The notes: generated by a model not told the origin, from the sequence alone. Counted from the stretch's first letter, positions 43,090 to 53,315 are shown. The stretch is 64,000 nt of DNA from Xanthostigma xanthostigma (GCA_963575645.1 OY754464.1:80636948-80700947), one strand, 5' to 3'. Program-made: numbers and translations.

Positions 43090-43487
43090 CAGTGAAAACT
43101 CCATTTAACGTCACTCGATATAACGACAAACTCTTTAAAACGTCGAAATTACTTAACCCTAGTTAGTTAACATTGTTGCCCAAACACTAAATAACGACAC
43201 ACCCACAGTCCCACTCTAAATAACGACAACAATACGTCGTAATCATTAAGAAATAAATAGTACTTGTTTGTTATTTTGTTGCTTTGTTGTCGGCATCATG
43301 CGTACCGAAGACTCTAAGAAATTCGTTGTTTTGTTTGTTGGGATTATCTTTCATATGTTAAGCTCAGCTAAGTTATCACAAACTTGCAAACAGTGAACAT
43401 GGATTTCTTCTTTCCGTTTAACGACAACTCTCAATAACGCCACAAAGTGCACAGTGCCTTGAGTGTCGCTATATAGAGTTTACACTG
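43090..43487 (-). mobile_element. Pogo-like miniature element
   Basis: Ends CAGTGAAAACTCCATTTAAC and, in reverse, CAGTGTAAACTCTATATAGC, with TA on both sides. The interior (GAAGACTCTAAGAAATTCG, AATAACGACA) matches 13690-13945, the piece trapped inside the composite element. Confidence 0.82.
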
Positions 43488-43559
43488 TAACATAATAATA
43501 GAACCAAATCTTCTTGGTTTCCGAGCTTCCGTGATCCATTGGAATTTCTACTTGACGTT

Positions 43560-43665
43560 TCATCTACAACTACGGTAGACATCATCAAAGGCGATGTGGC
43601 AGCTCCTAGAAAGACACTGCCCCGGCTGCCAAATCGCCTTTGATGCTTTATTAATTACATCTTTC
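43560..43665. repeat. Hairpin block
   Basis: CATCAAAGGCGATGTGGCAG pairs with CTGCCAAATCGCCTTTGATG, with a loop of about 35 bp. It could be a small fold-back element or its remnant. Confidence 0.6.
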
Positions 43666-43765
43666 AATGCTCAATTGCAGGTTGCCAACATTGATATAGA
43701 TTTGTTTTCACCGAGTTGGTTTAGATTGTGATAAGTTGCGGGCAGCAAAAAATGTGCGCAAAGAT

Positions 43766-44330
43766 CAGCGTTGCCAGACATCCCGATTTTGGCGGGATGT
43801 CCCGATTTTTAAATCAAAATTAAATGTCCCCGTGCGGGACAGGCTCAGTCCCGCTTTTCGGGGATAACTCAGGGATAACTTTAAAAGAAGTTAAATCTTC
43901 ACAGAAATATCATGAATAAAAGTAACTCTTATAAATAATTATTCTCTTATTGTAAGTTGCAATTTGTAACACTCACTCCACAGACTATTGTTTGAAACGC
44001 CATATTTTTCTAATGAATAAAACTTTTTTTTTAGATTTCTGTTTTTTTTTTTTTTTTTAATTCTGAAGACGAATAAGACTCAATTATTTAACGATAGGGT
44101 AAATCTGATTTAAAACATTATATTTTTATTAAAATACATTTTCTATGGCTATTTTTTCTATCTATTGTCCCGTAAACGTAATTTTAATTCAAATAAAAAG
44201 ATAAATATTTGAAAACTTCTGATTATATACGTTTTTTTACTATGTCCCGCTTTCGACGAAAGAATCCAGCTGTTTTCACTCAAAGAGTTCCTAAAATCCC
44301 GACTTGGCAAAAAAAAAACTGGCAACGCTG
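43766..44330. mobile_element. hAT miniature element with perfect 8-bp duplication
   Basis: CAGCGTTGCCAG and CTGGCAACGCTG are perfect 12-bp ends. GCAAAGAT flanks both sides (43758-43765, 44331-44338). TCCCGATTTT, GTCCCG and related phrases occur near both ends. The 109-codon frame across the right end is read through the terminus and is not a gene. Confidence 0.92.
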
Positions 44331-44348
44331 GCAAAGATATACATCATT

Positions 44349-44565
44349 TTTCTTCATACCTCGATCGGAAGTACCTACTTTCGGCACCAATTGTAAGGCA
44401 GAAAGTCTAACATTTACTCCTTGGTGGGATTACACGCCCAAATGCGGAAATTTCGTACGTTTGGGCGGTCGTAAAGCAAAAGCAACCAATCAACTGTTGT
44501 TTAGATGTCGTTTCCATAGCAACCCTGTTACATTTTAGCTAATAATCGCGAACAGCTGTTATTTG
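44349..44565. repeat. Short dispersed block shared with 2349-2555 in reverse
   Basis: GTAAGGCAGAAAGTCTAACA and TTAGATGTCGTTTCCATAGC match the complement of the block at the left side of the window. Confidence 0.7.
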
Positions 44566-44798
44566 TGTATTTACGTATAAATTCAAAGCTTACCTACTTG
44601 GAATTTATCTGTTTTTATGTAATTAATACGTAATTAATTAATTAATGTATTTAATAAGCGTGCTTACGACCGAGGTATACACCACACTGGCCGAAGGTGT
44701 GATAATCTTGCCCCGCGCTTCATGATGCCCTCGGCTTCGTCTCAGGCATCATGGCGCGCAGGGCAAGATATCAAACTTTCGGCCCTTGTGGTGTAATA
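44566..44798. repeat. Palindromic block beside a hAT insertion
   Basis: CACACTGGCCGAAGGTGTGA, TCTTGCCCCGCGC and CATGATGCC on the left pair with GGCATCATGGCGCG, GGGCAAGATA and ACTTTCGGCCCTTGTGGTGT on the right (44675-44798). The hAT element at 44799 has inserted at its right edge. Confidence 0.65.
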
Positions 44799-45372
44799 CA
44801 GAGGTCGGCAACCCGCGGCCCGTGACTGTTTTTCTTGTGATATTGAGGATGTACCTATAGTCATTTACAAATGAACGTGATTGATCTCCAATCTAATGAT
44901 AGGTACTCTCAAAAACTCTTTCTTTGAAATCAAAGATCTTGTTAAATTTTATGTCAGTTTGCCATCTAATTTTGACGAATTGAAAAGGTTTGCTCTGCAA
45001 TTAATTACAATTTTTGGTAGTACTTACTTATGTGAACAAACCTTTTCGATTCTCAATTGTTACAGAAAAAATAAATATGCTTCTCGTCTCACAGATGAGC
45101 ATTTGAGAGCTATTCTACGAATTGCAACTACAAACCTGGAAGCTAACATACAACAAATAGCCACTCAAATACAACCTTAAACGTCACACTAATTATTGTA
45201 AAAAAACAGTTCTGTTTTGAAGTTTTCAGTTAAATTTTTAATAAAATTCAAGTAAAATGTTTTCGAATTTTTAATATCACAAATACCTATTATTAAAATT
45301 ATGAACAAGTGCGGCCCGCGTTTCAATTTGCCACTATGTCGCCCTTGCTTGCCAAAAGGTTGCCGACCGCTG
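44799..45372 (+). mobile_element. hAT element with perfect 8-bp duplication and transposase tail
   Basis: Ends CAGAGGTCGGCAACC and, in reverse, CAGCGGTCGGCAACC. GTGTAATA flanks both sides (44791-44798, 45373-45380). 574 bp. It keeps about 100 codons of transposase directly before the right end, so it is an internally deleted copy. Confidence 0.93.
44881..45180 (+). pseudogene. hAT transposase C-terminal dimerisation domain remnant
   Basis: 99 codons with FALQLITIFGSTYLCEQTFS at residues 37-56, followed by ILNCYRKNKYASRLTDEHL and LRIATTNLEANIQQIA. The FGSTYxCEQxFSxxxxxKxxxRxxLxxxHL pattern is the C-terminal hAT dimerisation region, as in ZBED and GTF2IRD2-related transposases. The BED zinc finger and the DDE residues of the catalytic core are missing. 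The frame is intact to its stop, which suggests recent deletion. A starting methionine at 44881 is probably accidental. Confidence 0.85.
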
Positions 45373-45380
45373 GTGTAATA

Positions 45381-45929
45381 TAATATTTTGTTTCTGAGGT
45401 AAAAACCGAGTATTTCAATTCTCAACGGCGTCACAACATAGTTGTGTTTTTGATTTCTACGAACTACTAAAAATATTGTAACATTGGAAAAATCTTGTCC
45501 TTAGGCGAAAAGTAATTTTCACAAGAACAACGAGAATTTGGTTAAAAAGAGGAGAGTATATTTTTGTCGCTGAATTATCGTTTGCCTCCTAAACGTGCTT
45601 ACATCGTGAGAAGAACAGAAAATTACTAATGGGAATTGGGGCTGTCAGTGGCGCACCTTGCCCACATTGGAGTGGGTCGCATGGCCTGCATAAAATATAC
45701 GCGCCGACAAATCTATTATTCAACTCGAAAAATAAAAATAAACAAAGACACAAAACTTGATTTACTGCGTTGCATCTATTCAAATCAGTTTTGATAAATT
45801 GGCTTCACACTATCTAAAACGGCAGTAGAGGCTTCATTTCTCAAATAATTAATCAAAACAATTTCAAAAGAGTTTGGAAACTAGATTATTCCGCTATTGT
45901 AAAAGCTCAGCGGTAAACATTAAAATAGT
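45381..45929. other. Unassigned region
   Basis: 45640-45700 (GTGGCGCACCTTGCCCACAT) is GC-richer. No frame with a domain and no repeat partner. Confidence 0.35.
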
Positions 45930-46850
45930 AAGTAGGGTAGGACGGGGGAATGGCGTTCACTTAAGGAAAACATGGTGTATTTTTTAAATTATTTATTATG
46001 AATCAAAATTAACAAGAGTAACAAAGTCTTTAATTATCGAGTAATCAACAATTTAACAACAAAAGCATATATCTTTCACCTACTAGTAGTAGGAAAACAT
46101 TATTAAAAAAACATGTTTGAGCGGCATTGCCCCTGACTTTGGGTAATGCCGCTCAGGGTCTCATAAAGAAGTGTACCCAATCCAATCTGGCTGTTTTGCT
46201 GCTTTGATCAAAATTGTTTTTGATATTGTTGCGCTCAGCAAATTTATAAACAAGTTTACGCAAATCTGCAACATTGAGTCCATAATATAGCAAGCCCAGC
46301 AACTTAACTTGTTCAGCAATTTCAGTTTCTTGCTGTTGGGTGGAAGGAAAACGGGCTTCTTCGGTCCAAGCCGCTTTAGCGGTGGTCCTTTGACGATTTC
46401 TTGGCATATCTATCTAAAACAATAAAAAAATAAGTCACTAAGGGGTAATGGCGCTCAGATGAGCGGTATAACCCCAACCGGTCGTTTTGTATATAATTTG
46501 AAATTTAAAAAAAAACATACGATTGTTGAAAATTGACTGCAATATCACAAAATAGAATAGTTTATTGGCAGAAAAGTAAAATTAGTAATTAAATAAGCAT
46601 TAAAGTTTTGGACTTACCGACAAAAAACACCTAATTAAAAATTAGATCAGTGCAGCCGCAAACGAAGAAACGCTTTTCACGGTCACATGACGCGAGCTGA
46701 CTGTCCGTTTGCAACGCTGTCTATTAGAGGCCCCCTCCACTCGCGCTTCACGCGACGTGACGTGTCGCTACGTTTCTTTTTGACAGAGTTACAGAGGTGA
46801 GCGCCATTACCCAGTGAGCGCCATTCCCCCTCCCTCCCCTACTTTACACA
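45930..46850 (-). mobile_element. Pogo/Tigger-like element with truncated transposase
   Basis: Ends AGTAGGGTAGGACGGGGGAA and, in reverse, AGTAGGGGAGGGAGGGGGAA, both continuing TGGCG(T/C)TCAC. GCGGCATTGCCCC and GGGTAATGCCGCTC form an internal palindrome at 46111-46154. The minus-strand frame at 46153-46407 supplies the class assignment. The exact duplication could not be resolved. Confidence 0.75.
46153..46407 (-). pseudogene. Pogo/Tigger transposase N-terminal fragment (DNA-binding HTH)
   Basis: 84 codons. It opens MPRNRQRTTAKAAWTEEA, the basic start of pogo-group proteins (usually followed by a psq-type helix-turn-helix). It then passes to FPSTQQQETEIAEQVKLLGL, GLNVADLRKLVYKFAERNNI and DWVHFFMRP, the pattern of the second, CENP-B/Tc5-type helix-turn-helix (E-x-x-L-x-x-x-I...L-T-x-x-D-L-R-x-L-A-x-x-x-A...D-W-x-x-x-F). 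About 40 residues normally lying between the two parts are missing, and so is the whole catalytic domain. It could still make a small DNA-binding peptide, but the simpler view is a deletion derivative. Confidence 0.75.
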
Positions 46851-46915
46851 AGTGCAGAATCTAAGTTTCGACAAATTTTTTACAGAAAATATAGGAAAAT
46901 AAAGCACTCCAAAGT

Positions 46916-46916
<1 letters not shown>

Positions 46917-46968
<52 letters not shown>

Positions 46969-47340
46969 CCATTTTCAACTATTTTCCATCTATCACACTT
47001 TCTGTTATTTCCTACATTTTTAAACTTCCACTTAATCAATAGCAATGGGCGAAAGAAGGAATTTTAGGATATTAGAATAAGATAGGCAAATTTCGAGCCT
47101 AGGAGTTTGGCAGGTAATCGGCCATGGCCTTGAATAAGGAACCATCTCGATATTTATCTAGAATTAATAAGGGAAACCATGGAAAACCTCAACAAGATGG
47201 CCGGTATACAGGAATTAGCGTTTCTCGGCGAGAGGCAGCAGGAAAAAGTCCCAGCCACATCAGCCCCCACCGGGATTTGAACCCGGTACCTCCCGAATGC
47301 GAGTCTAGTGCTCTCACCACTAGGCTACACCGCTCGGTAA
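46917..47340 (-). mobile_element. tRNA-derived SINE, copy 3 (full length) with (TTA)n tail
   Basis: On the minus strand the head starts near 47338 with CCGAGCGGTGTAGCCTAGTG, box A GTAGCCTAGTGGTGAGAG and box B GGTTCAAATCCC. The body runs through TTCAAGGCCATGGCCGATTA and GTGGAAGTTTAAAAATGTAG to a pure (ATT)n tail at 46918-46969. About 420 bp, the best copy in the window. Confidence 0.85.
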
Positions 47341-47409
47341 CCTAACACACACATTTCAGTGTGTAATTTTCATTCAATTATCTACACTACACTAATATAC
47401 CAAACATAC

Positions 47410-48012
47410 TAGTGATGTGTCTACATGACTCCTTATTGGGAGCTGGCTCCGTGCGCTCTGCTCACTAAAGAGTCGCTCAGATGTAGTCGTTCAAAGGAGC
47501 GACACTAGACAGTACGCACTACACAAGAGTGCAGACTGTAGAGGTGTGAACTGCCATCATGCATGCTCAGGAGTCACTAAGCATTGCACAGCACAATACA
47601 CACTCAGCTCTGAGCTCATTTTCATATGATTCTGATCTTATATTATTCGCATTGCGGATAAAGTATAATAAAAGCTTAACAATAATACTGTTTATTGTTA
47701 CAATATTATATCTTTGTCAACGACGTCAATGTGAATGGTTTAAGTCACACTGTAAGCTTAGTACTATTACACTTACAGTGTGTCATTCAACATTAGGTAA
47801 ATGACTCAGCAAGGATAACTCCGTACGTGCAAAATTCACTAGTGCCTATGTGGCCGGCGCTGTGTGCGCTCTGTAAATGTGCGAATGCAACAGTACAGAA
47901 CAGCTCAGCACAAAGCAATGGCGTTCAGAGAGAGTCATTCACAAAAAAAGAGCGACTCGCTCCGCTCCGAGAAAGGAGAATGAACGACTCGCTCAGGAGC
48001 GACACATCATTA
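47410..48012. mobile_element. hAT-type element, 8-bp duplication with one mismatch
   Basis: Ends TAGTGATGTGTC and, in reverse, TAATGATGTGTC. The flanks are AAACATAC (47402-47409) and AAACACAC (48013-48020). The interior has GAGTCGCTC and GAGCGAC phrases on both sides. The ends resemble those at 36725, so it may be a related family. Confidence 0.8.
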
Positions 48013-48813
48013 AAACACACCTTACTACGCCTAACAATGTCCCTGTTGCGATCCTTTTAGTATGCCCATGGATTAGCAATATGTCTTTTAAATATCTACA
48101 GTTGAAAATAACAAGTGAGTATCTAGACGACTTTTTTTATTTACAAATCATTATAACGTATATCGTTTTTGTTTTGTTTTTTTTTTGTACTACAAAGACT
48201 TCAGTTAAACCGAACGACAAGATCCAGTTTTTATTATGAATATCGCTGCGCCAATTATTATTTATTACAGTCGAGGGAGTTTTTTTCATATAAAAAAAAC
48301 GCTTTAGTATTCAACGATAGTTGTTATAAGAATAACTGAGGACTAAAATATTCAGGAATCTGAATTTAATTGGAATGAGATATTGGTTCAGAAAATTGAA
48401 CTAATAAAACAATTTAAAATTAAATAGGACATTTTTTTAATATCTCTTTTCAAATGTATTGAAGAGAACAAATAAGTTATAACATTTAATTTAGAATAAA
48501 ACTTTGAAAGCCCGTTCCTATTTAATTTTTGAGACTTGATAATAAAAGTTACTTAAGAAATATTTATTCGTCTATTTGATTTCTACACGCTGTTAAAAAA
48601 AAAGAATCAACTTTAAAATCACTCTCTATATTTATAAAGACTAAAAATTAAAAAATTAATTAGGAATAAACATTTTTTTTTAATAACAAACTGTATTAAA
48701 ATATACAAGACAAAATTTAATGTGGTGGAAGTTCCGAAGCTACTGGTGGGAGAGCGTGTCTTTAAAATTTTATTAAAATATACTAGTCGTCTTTACATTA
48801 AATGTATAAAACA
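48013..48813. other. Unassigned AT-rich region
   Basis: No frame, repeat partner or RNA recognised. Confidence 0.35.
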
Positions 48814-49082
48814 CTAGCGGTCCCGTCCGGTTTCACTCGGGTGTAAAAGAACGAATGGGGAAGGGAGGAATGAGTACACAATCTTAGTTTACTGAGATGA
48901 ATGTTGTGTCCAAACATGATGATCGGAGTTACCGTTCAAAAGTTTTTGTCGATAAAAAGCAGTATTTAAACTTTTTTTAACTAATAATGTTATTAAAATT
49001 AATTAAATAAAATTAAAATAAATTTAAATGTAAGCCTTAGAAGAAAGCAATGTAGAAAATAAAAAAAAAATAAAAATATATT

Positions 49083-49154
49083 CGCCCAACGAGCGGCTCG
49101 AACCCACGACCCTGATATTGACAGTCGTATGCTCTACCGATTGAGCCACCTGAG
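49083..49154 (-). tRNA. tRNA-Lys-like pseudogene inside Helitron copy 3
   Basis: On the minus strand GGTGGCTCAATCGGTAGAGC, ATACGACTGTCAATATCAGG and GTCGTGGGTTCGAGC. The GTC triplet is again in the anticodon position. The T stem has lost pairing (GAGCCGCTCG). Confidence 0.72.
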
Positions 49155-49631
49155 GTTGTGTTTTCACAACGCTATTATGAGTATATCTAGTTAGTGCATT
49201 TAACATTATTTTTGAGATACATTTTGCAACATTTTTCATTAAAGCTCCGCTCCAAATGGTCGTAGCGTATTATTATATAGCCTATAGGGTAAGAGTACGA
49301 TAACTTGCTATGCAAAATATCCACTGGAAATTCACAATTATTGTTTTATATAACATATAACAGCGTTATTGGTCGTTTTAAGTGCGGAAAATTAATTTTT
49401 ATAAATTAATTTAAAAAAATTAAATACCTATGGTATAGTAAGTATATTATTTACTATAGCGATCGCTATCTTGTCTTATATAGTGATAAGAAAAGAGAAA
49501 GTTATATATACCTGTACCTATGATAAACAAAGATAGAAATATCAATTGGTTGGAATGAAATACAATTGAACGTTCAGGGCAGAGTCGTATTTGGAAATTT
49601 TAATTTATAAAACGAATTTTAAATTTAAAAC

Positions 49632-50042
49632 TCACATTTTCATGAAGATTGAAAACCACCGCTTTTTTTTGATAAAGGGGTATGCGAATTGTCTCGCAGT
49701 GAAACGGGAAGGGGCAAATGTGGAGTTTTTAAAAAAAACAATTCCGGGGTGAACGATAAACGGGTATGCGAATTGTAATTCTGGGATGAACGATAAAGGG
49801 GTATGCGAATTGTCTCGCAGTGAAACGGGAAGGGGCAAATGTGGAGTTTTTAAAAAAACAATTCCGGGGTGAACGATAAACGGGTATGCGAATTGTAATT
49901 CTGGGGTGAACGATAAAGGGGTATGCGAATTGTCTCGCAGTGAAACGGGAAGGGGCAAATGTTGAGTTTTTAAAAAAACAATTCCGGGGTGAACGATAAA
50001 CGGGTATGCGAATCTAAATACGACCCTGCTTCCATAACACAA
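49632..50042 (-). CDS. 136-codon repetitive frame inside the 1-kb element
   Basis: It contains 40-residue repeats starting FAYPFIVHPGIVFLKTQHLP and continuing LPVSLRDNSHTPLSFTPELQ. Two units are in register. The third shifts frame at an A-run (seven against eight A) into FAPSRFTARQFAYPF, then ends. The unit length of 120 bp is a multiple of three, so the frame may simply follow from repetition. No signal peptide or known domain. I regard it as probably non-coding. Confidence 0.2.
   Translation of the reverse strand: MCYGSRVVFRFAYPFIVHPGIVFLKTQHLPLPVSLRDNSHTPLSFTPELQFAYPFIVHPGIVFLKTPHLPLPVSLRDNSHTPLSFIPELQFAYPFIVHPGIVFFKNSTFAPSRFTARQFAYPFIKKKRWFSIFMKM
49671..50010. repeat. 120/121-bp tandem repeat, about 2.8 copies
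   Basis: GATAAAGGGGTATGCGAATT starts units at 49671, 49792 and 49912. Inside each unit the phrase ACGATAAACGGGTATGCGAA forms a half-unit, so there is a higher-order pattern of two related half-units per repeat. Confidence 0.93.
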
Positions 50043-50425
50043 TCGAAAGCTGCATTCAAAGTGAGATAGTTATACAATAATTCTACACCAGTTGCTATGA
50101 CGTGTATTTGTGATTTTTGATTGGTTAGATTCAAAAAATGACAGTGAAAGACGAAAAGTAGTTCCATTATTTTCACGTATTTTTGAGGAAATTTGTGAAT
50201 AGTCCGCAAAGTTTTTTTTTTTGAACGTCAAAATTTAGCGTTTTCTATGACTTAAAAAAAAAATCAAAATTTGGGTGCATAGTGTTATCGTACTGGACCC
50301 CCTATAGCCTTCCTCGATAAATAGGCCATCCAACAAAAAAAAATTTTCAATTTGAACCAGTAGTTCCTGAGATTAGCGCGTTCAAACAAACAAACAAACT
50401 CTTCAGCTTTATATATTAGTATAGA

Positions 50426-50939
50426 TATAGACATTGTCAAAAAATCTGATTTGGCAATGACCTTTTTCAAGCTAAATTTTTATCAAAATGCGCAGACAAA
50501 TGTCGTTTCGAAGTGAAAATCGCACAGTTTTACGCATGAGACGTATATTTTACATTGCTTTGCCGCTCTATTGAGCTTGTTAGTGAGTATCTATGATTCA
50601 CTGACAACAGTACCTTCGTACTACAATAAAGGAAGGCATCAAGATGACACAATGTGTTAAGCTATAATTACGTTTTGTTATACGGGACACTCTGTATAAT
50701 CAATCTGATCTTTCATTAATTAAAATCATGACGGTAATTTTATAACGAATCTTCCGTAACAGAATTAACGGCCAAGTCATAAATAATTATTTTTAATGAA
50801 GTTACGGGACATACGGGAATGATATCCTTAAACATTACAAGTCGGAATGGAATAGTGTTGAAAGCTTCAAGGATCCAAAAATTATATTTCACTGCAATTA
50901 GTTTTTAATAAACTTCACAAAAAAGAGGTTATCATTTTT
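50426..50939. other. Unassigned spacer
   Basis: No feature recognised. Confidence 0.35.
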
Positions 50940-51518
50940 TTGACGTGATAACGTCTTATAAATTGATGAATCACCAATCTTATAAATTGATAAAACACCG
51001 GCTGCTTGCACGAAAAAGTGTAACGTTCCTAACGGTCGTAACGTTCCGCCTGACCCTGTGCGTGCTTTTCTCGAAAACGGCCCTAACGATTTGGATGAAA
51101 TTTACTGAAAAGGGATTTTGGGGGGCAAAAAATCGTTTTAGCTAGGTCTCATCTCTCGAAAAAATCGTTTTCTTACAAATTTTATCATTATAAAAATCAA
51201 TTTTTGACGTATGAAAATACTTAAATATTGTAAGTAGGTTTTGGAATTTTATATAAACAGTGAAACAATTGTTTTATAAATAGTATGACAGTTAATCTTT
51301 GAGACTTAAATAAATACGAAAGAAAGAAAGTTAATAAAAAAATTATTTTTATAGGTGGTGAGTAATTTAATAAATAAAAATTAACCTAAATTTGAAGCGA
51401 AAGATGCAATATCATAGATTCGAATTATTATAATTATTATATAAATTTAGGTTATGTATTACGGAATACGTTATCACGTAAAACTATCGTCCGTAAACCG
51501 ACTTTACAGACAACCAAT
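50940..51518 (+). mobile_element. Helentron-like element, copy 4 (long form)
   Basis: From TGACGTGATAACGTCTTATA to GACTTTACAGACAACCAATT. It has the same long centre as copy 2 in the opposite orientation. The terminal hairpin (GTCCGTAAA / TTTACAGAC, 8 of 9 pairs) is intact. The frame across 50945-51145 is a shadow that recurs in other copies. Confidence 0.78.
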
Positions 51519-51974
51519 TTTTATTTATAAATACCAATGGTGTATTCCCTACCTGCAGATAAAAAAAAAATAATTTTTTGCGGTAGAACAAAAATCTTGC
51601 TTGCAAAGAAAATTAAAAAAAAAAAAAAAAACAGTCGATATCCATTTACTTATTTACGCCAATCAATTTACTTTTGGTTCAGACTGTGTAAATATAGCGG
51701 TGTTTTGTTTTCTGCGGTACGTAGCGAAGCCTCTATGCAAGGCAAATTAATAAAACATTGACGAAATTCAATTACAGTTTCGCGACTCTGTAGTAGCCAT
51801 TTTTAACTAAATAATAAATGAGCGAAACGCGCGCCCAACTGTTTTCACACTTTTGTTTTCCCACTTATTGAGTCATTTATGCATAAGCCTCAGCGATATG
51901 ATAATAAGAGGCATACCTACAGTACTATACAAAACATTTTTCACAAGCAGTCGCCGAATATCTATAGGCTGAGT
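51519..51974. other. Unassigned spacer
   Basis: A-rich runs and a 74-codon frame with no domain. Confidence 0.35.
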
Positions 51975-53315
51975 GATGAGGCCTACTAGCGCCGCTAGTG
52001 GGTAATAGAGAACTATTTAACTCACTTTTTTATAGAAATCGCGACGTGTTTCTTATAGGCCCCACTCACGATCACACTTCATGCAACAGTTCAGTGTTCA
52101 AACTTATAGTTCAGTGAAGCATGATAGTGTGTGGGACAAATAAACACTGAAACCAACACTGAAGTCAAGCATGAACTCATCAAATGCATCTTGATTTTTG
52201 AACGACTTCAGTGTTCAGTGTTCAAGTAAACTGTTGTGTGTGTGGGTGTTTTTCAGTTCAGTTTTTGGAGTTCTGTGTTTTGTACAACCAGAAGCTAAAA
52301 ATCTCAATGTTGCTGCCTTTCTTGTGCAGAAATAGATTTTCACATATTTGTGTCCTGGTTCTTAATAAATAGGGTAACTAATTCCAGTAAATAATTGTAA
52401 GTTAATTCATTCATTCGTAAATAATTATTGCAATCAAGCGGCTCAAGTTGTAATTCATTAATCAAATAAACATGACTTCTTGAATCACGCATTTCTAACC
52501 AATTTTTCACCCATATTCTTCTTTTTTTTTCTTATTTCTCTGTTTTAAATACAATCCCATAGCTCTGAACAGCTAATCCTCACCATTTAAATTACTCATT
52601 TAGTTCTTATTAATGAACTATACTCTATACTCTATAGTATAATATTATAGTGTGTATATAATATATCTTATGTATCTATACTCGACGAGTGTATGCCAAC
52701 AACTGAACCAAATTGAACACAAAAAATTTAAAAAACTGAGCAGTTTGCATGAACTGTGTGTGGTGACAGTCAGTCTTTCGATTAATCTGTCCAACTTCAC
52801 TGAACACTGAACTGTGGCATGAAGTTTGATCGTGAGTGGGGCCTATAAGGTGATAAGTCAAAAACTTTAGTTGGCCATGATGTGTAAAAAAAATGTAAAT
52901 AAGGAAAACTTTTTTATATAGGTACCATAAAATTCAGATTGTAAACCATTATATAAATAGCATAACATAAAAGGTATGAGTATTATTTATTTATCAATTA
53001 TGACGTACAATATCTATATAAATAATTAATTTGTTTACACTGACAGAGTAAAGTCAAATTATGGCGCCAATGGTCTTTATTTTACTTAAATCGCCATCAG
53101 CGCAACAGCCCGGAACACAACAAGCATTTCCAGATCGCCTAGTTTTGCCCATGTTTTCTTTGTAATTAAAAAATTATAACTATTTTCCCTTTTAATAAAC
53201 ATTGCTCACTGACATATACGGAAAATTTGAGTTGAAAGTTTCCCCTAGTGCTCACCACAAACGCTCGCATCGATAAATTTATAGCTCCGCCTCCTTGCAC
53301 ATAGCCCATAGCGAT
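51975..53315 (+). repeat. Repeat family M, copy 3, split by an inserted element
   Basis: GAGGCCTACTAGCGCCGCTA at the left and CTCCGCCTCCTTGCACATAG at the right match copies 1 and 2. The break is at 52058-52843, where copy 1 reads straight through GTTTCTATGGTCAAAAACTT. Confidence 0.85.
52058..52843. mobile_element. 786-bp inverted-repeat element nested in family M
   Basis: Ends GGCCCCACTCACGATCACAC and, in reverse, GGCCCCACTCACGATCAAAC, both flanked by TATA. Just inside the ends are many CAGTGTTCA / TGAACACTG motifs in both orientations, as expected of subterminal transposase-binding sites. No frame. PIF/Harbinger is one possibility, but the duplication cannot be resolved. Confidence 0.82.

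Larger units (their letters stand above)
49288..50300. mobile_element. 1-kb inverted-repeat element with internal 120-bp tandem repeats
   Basis: Ends GGTAAGAGTACGATAAC and, in reverse, GGGTCCAGTACGATAACAC. The flanks CCTATAG at 49281-49287 and 50301-50307 are the duplicated target. The uninterrupted form ATAGCCTATAGCCTTCCTC can be read on the other strand at 10898-10918. A 6-8-bp duplication with such ends does not settle a superfamily. Confidence 0.82.
48814..50425 (-). mobile_element. Helitron family F, copy 3, split by a 1-kb element
   Basis: On the minus strand it starts A|TCTATACTAATATATAAAGC at 50425 and ends GACGGGACCGCTAG|T at 48814. Both ends fit Helitrons. The insertion occupies 49288-50300 and is flanked by copies of CCTATAG. 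Without it the Helitron is about 590 bp, close to copy 2. Confidence 0.88.

Noticed and set aside
44209-44538. 109-codon frame
   Set aside because: Runs across the right end of a hAT miniature element into an unrelated repeat, so it cannot be an old gene.
46839-47045. Poly-leucine frame
   Set aside because: Translation of the (TAA)n tail of the SINE.
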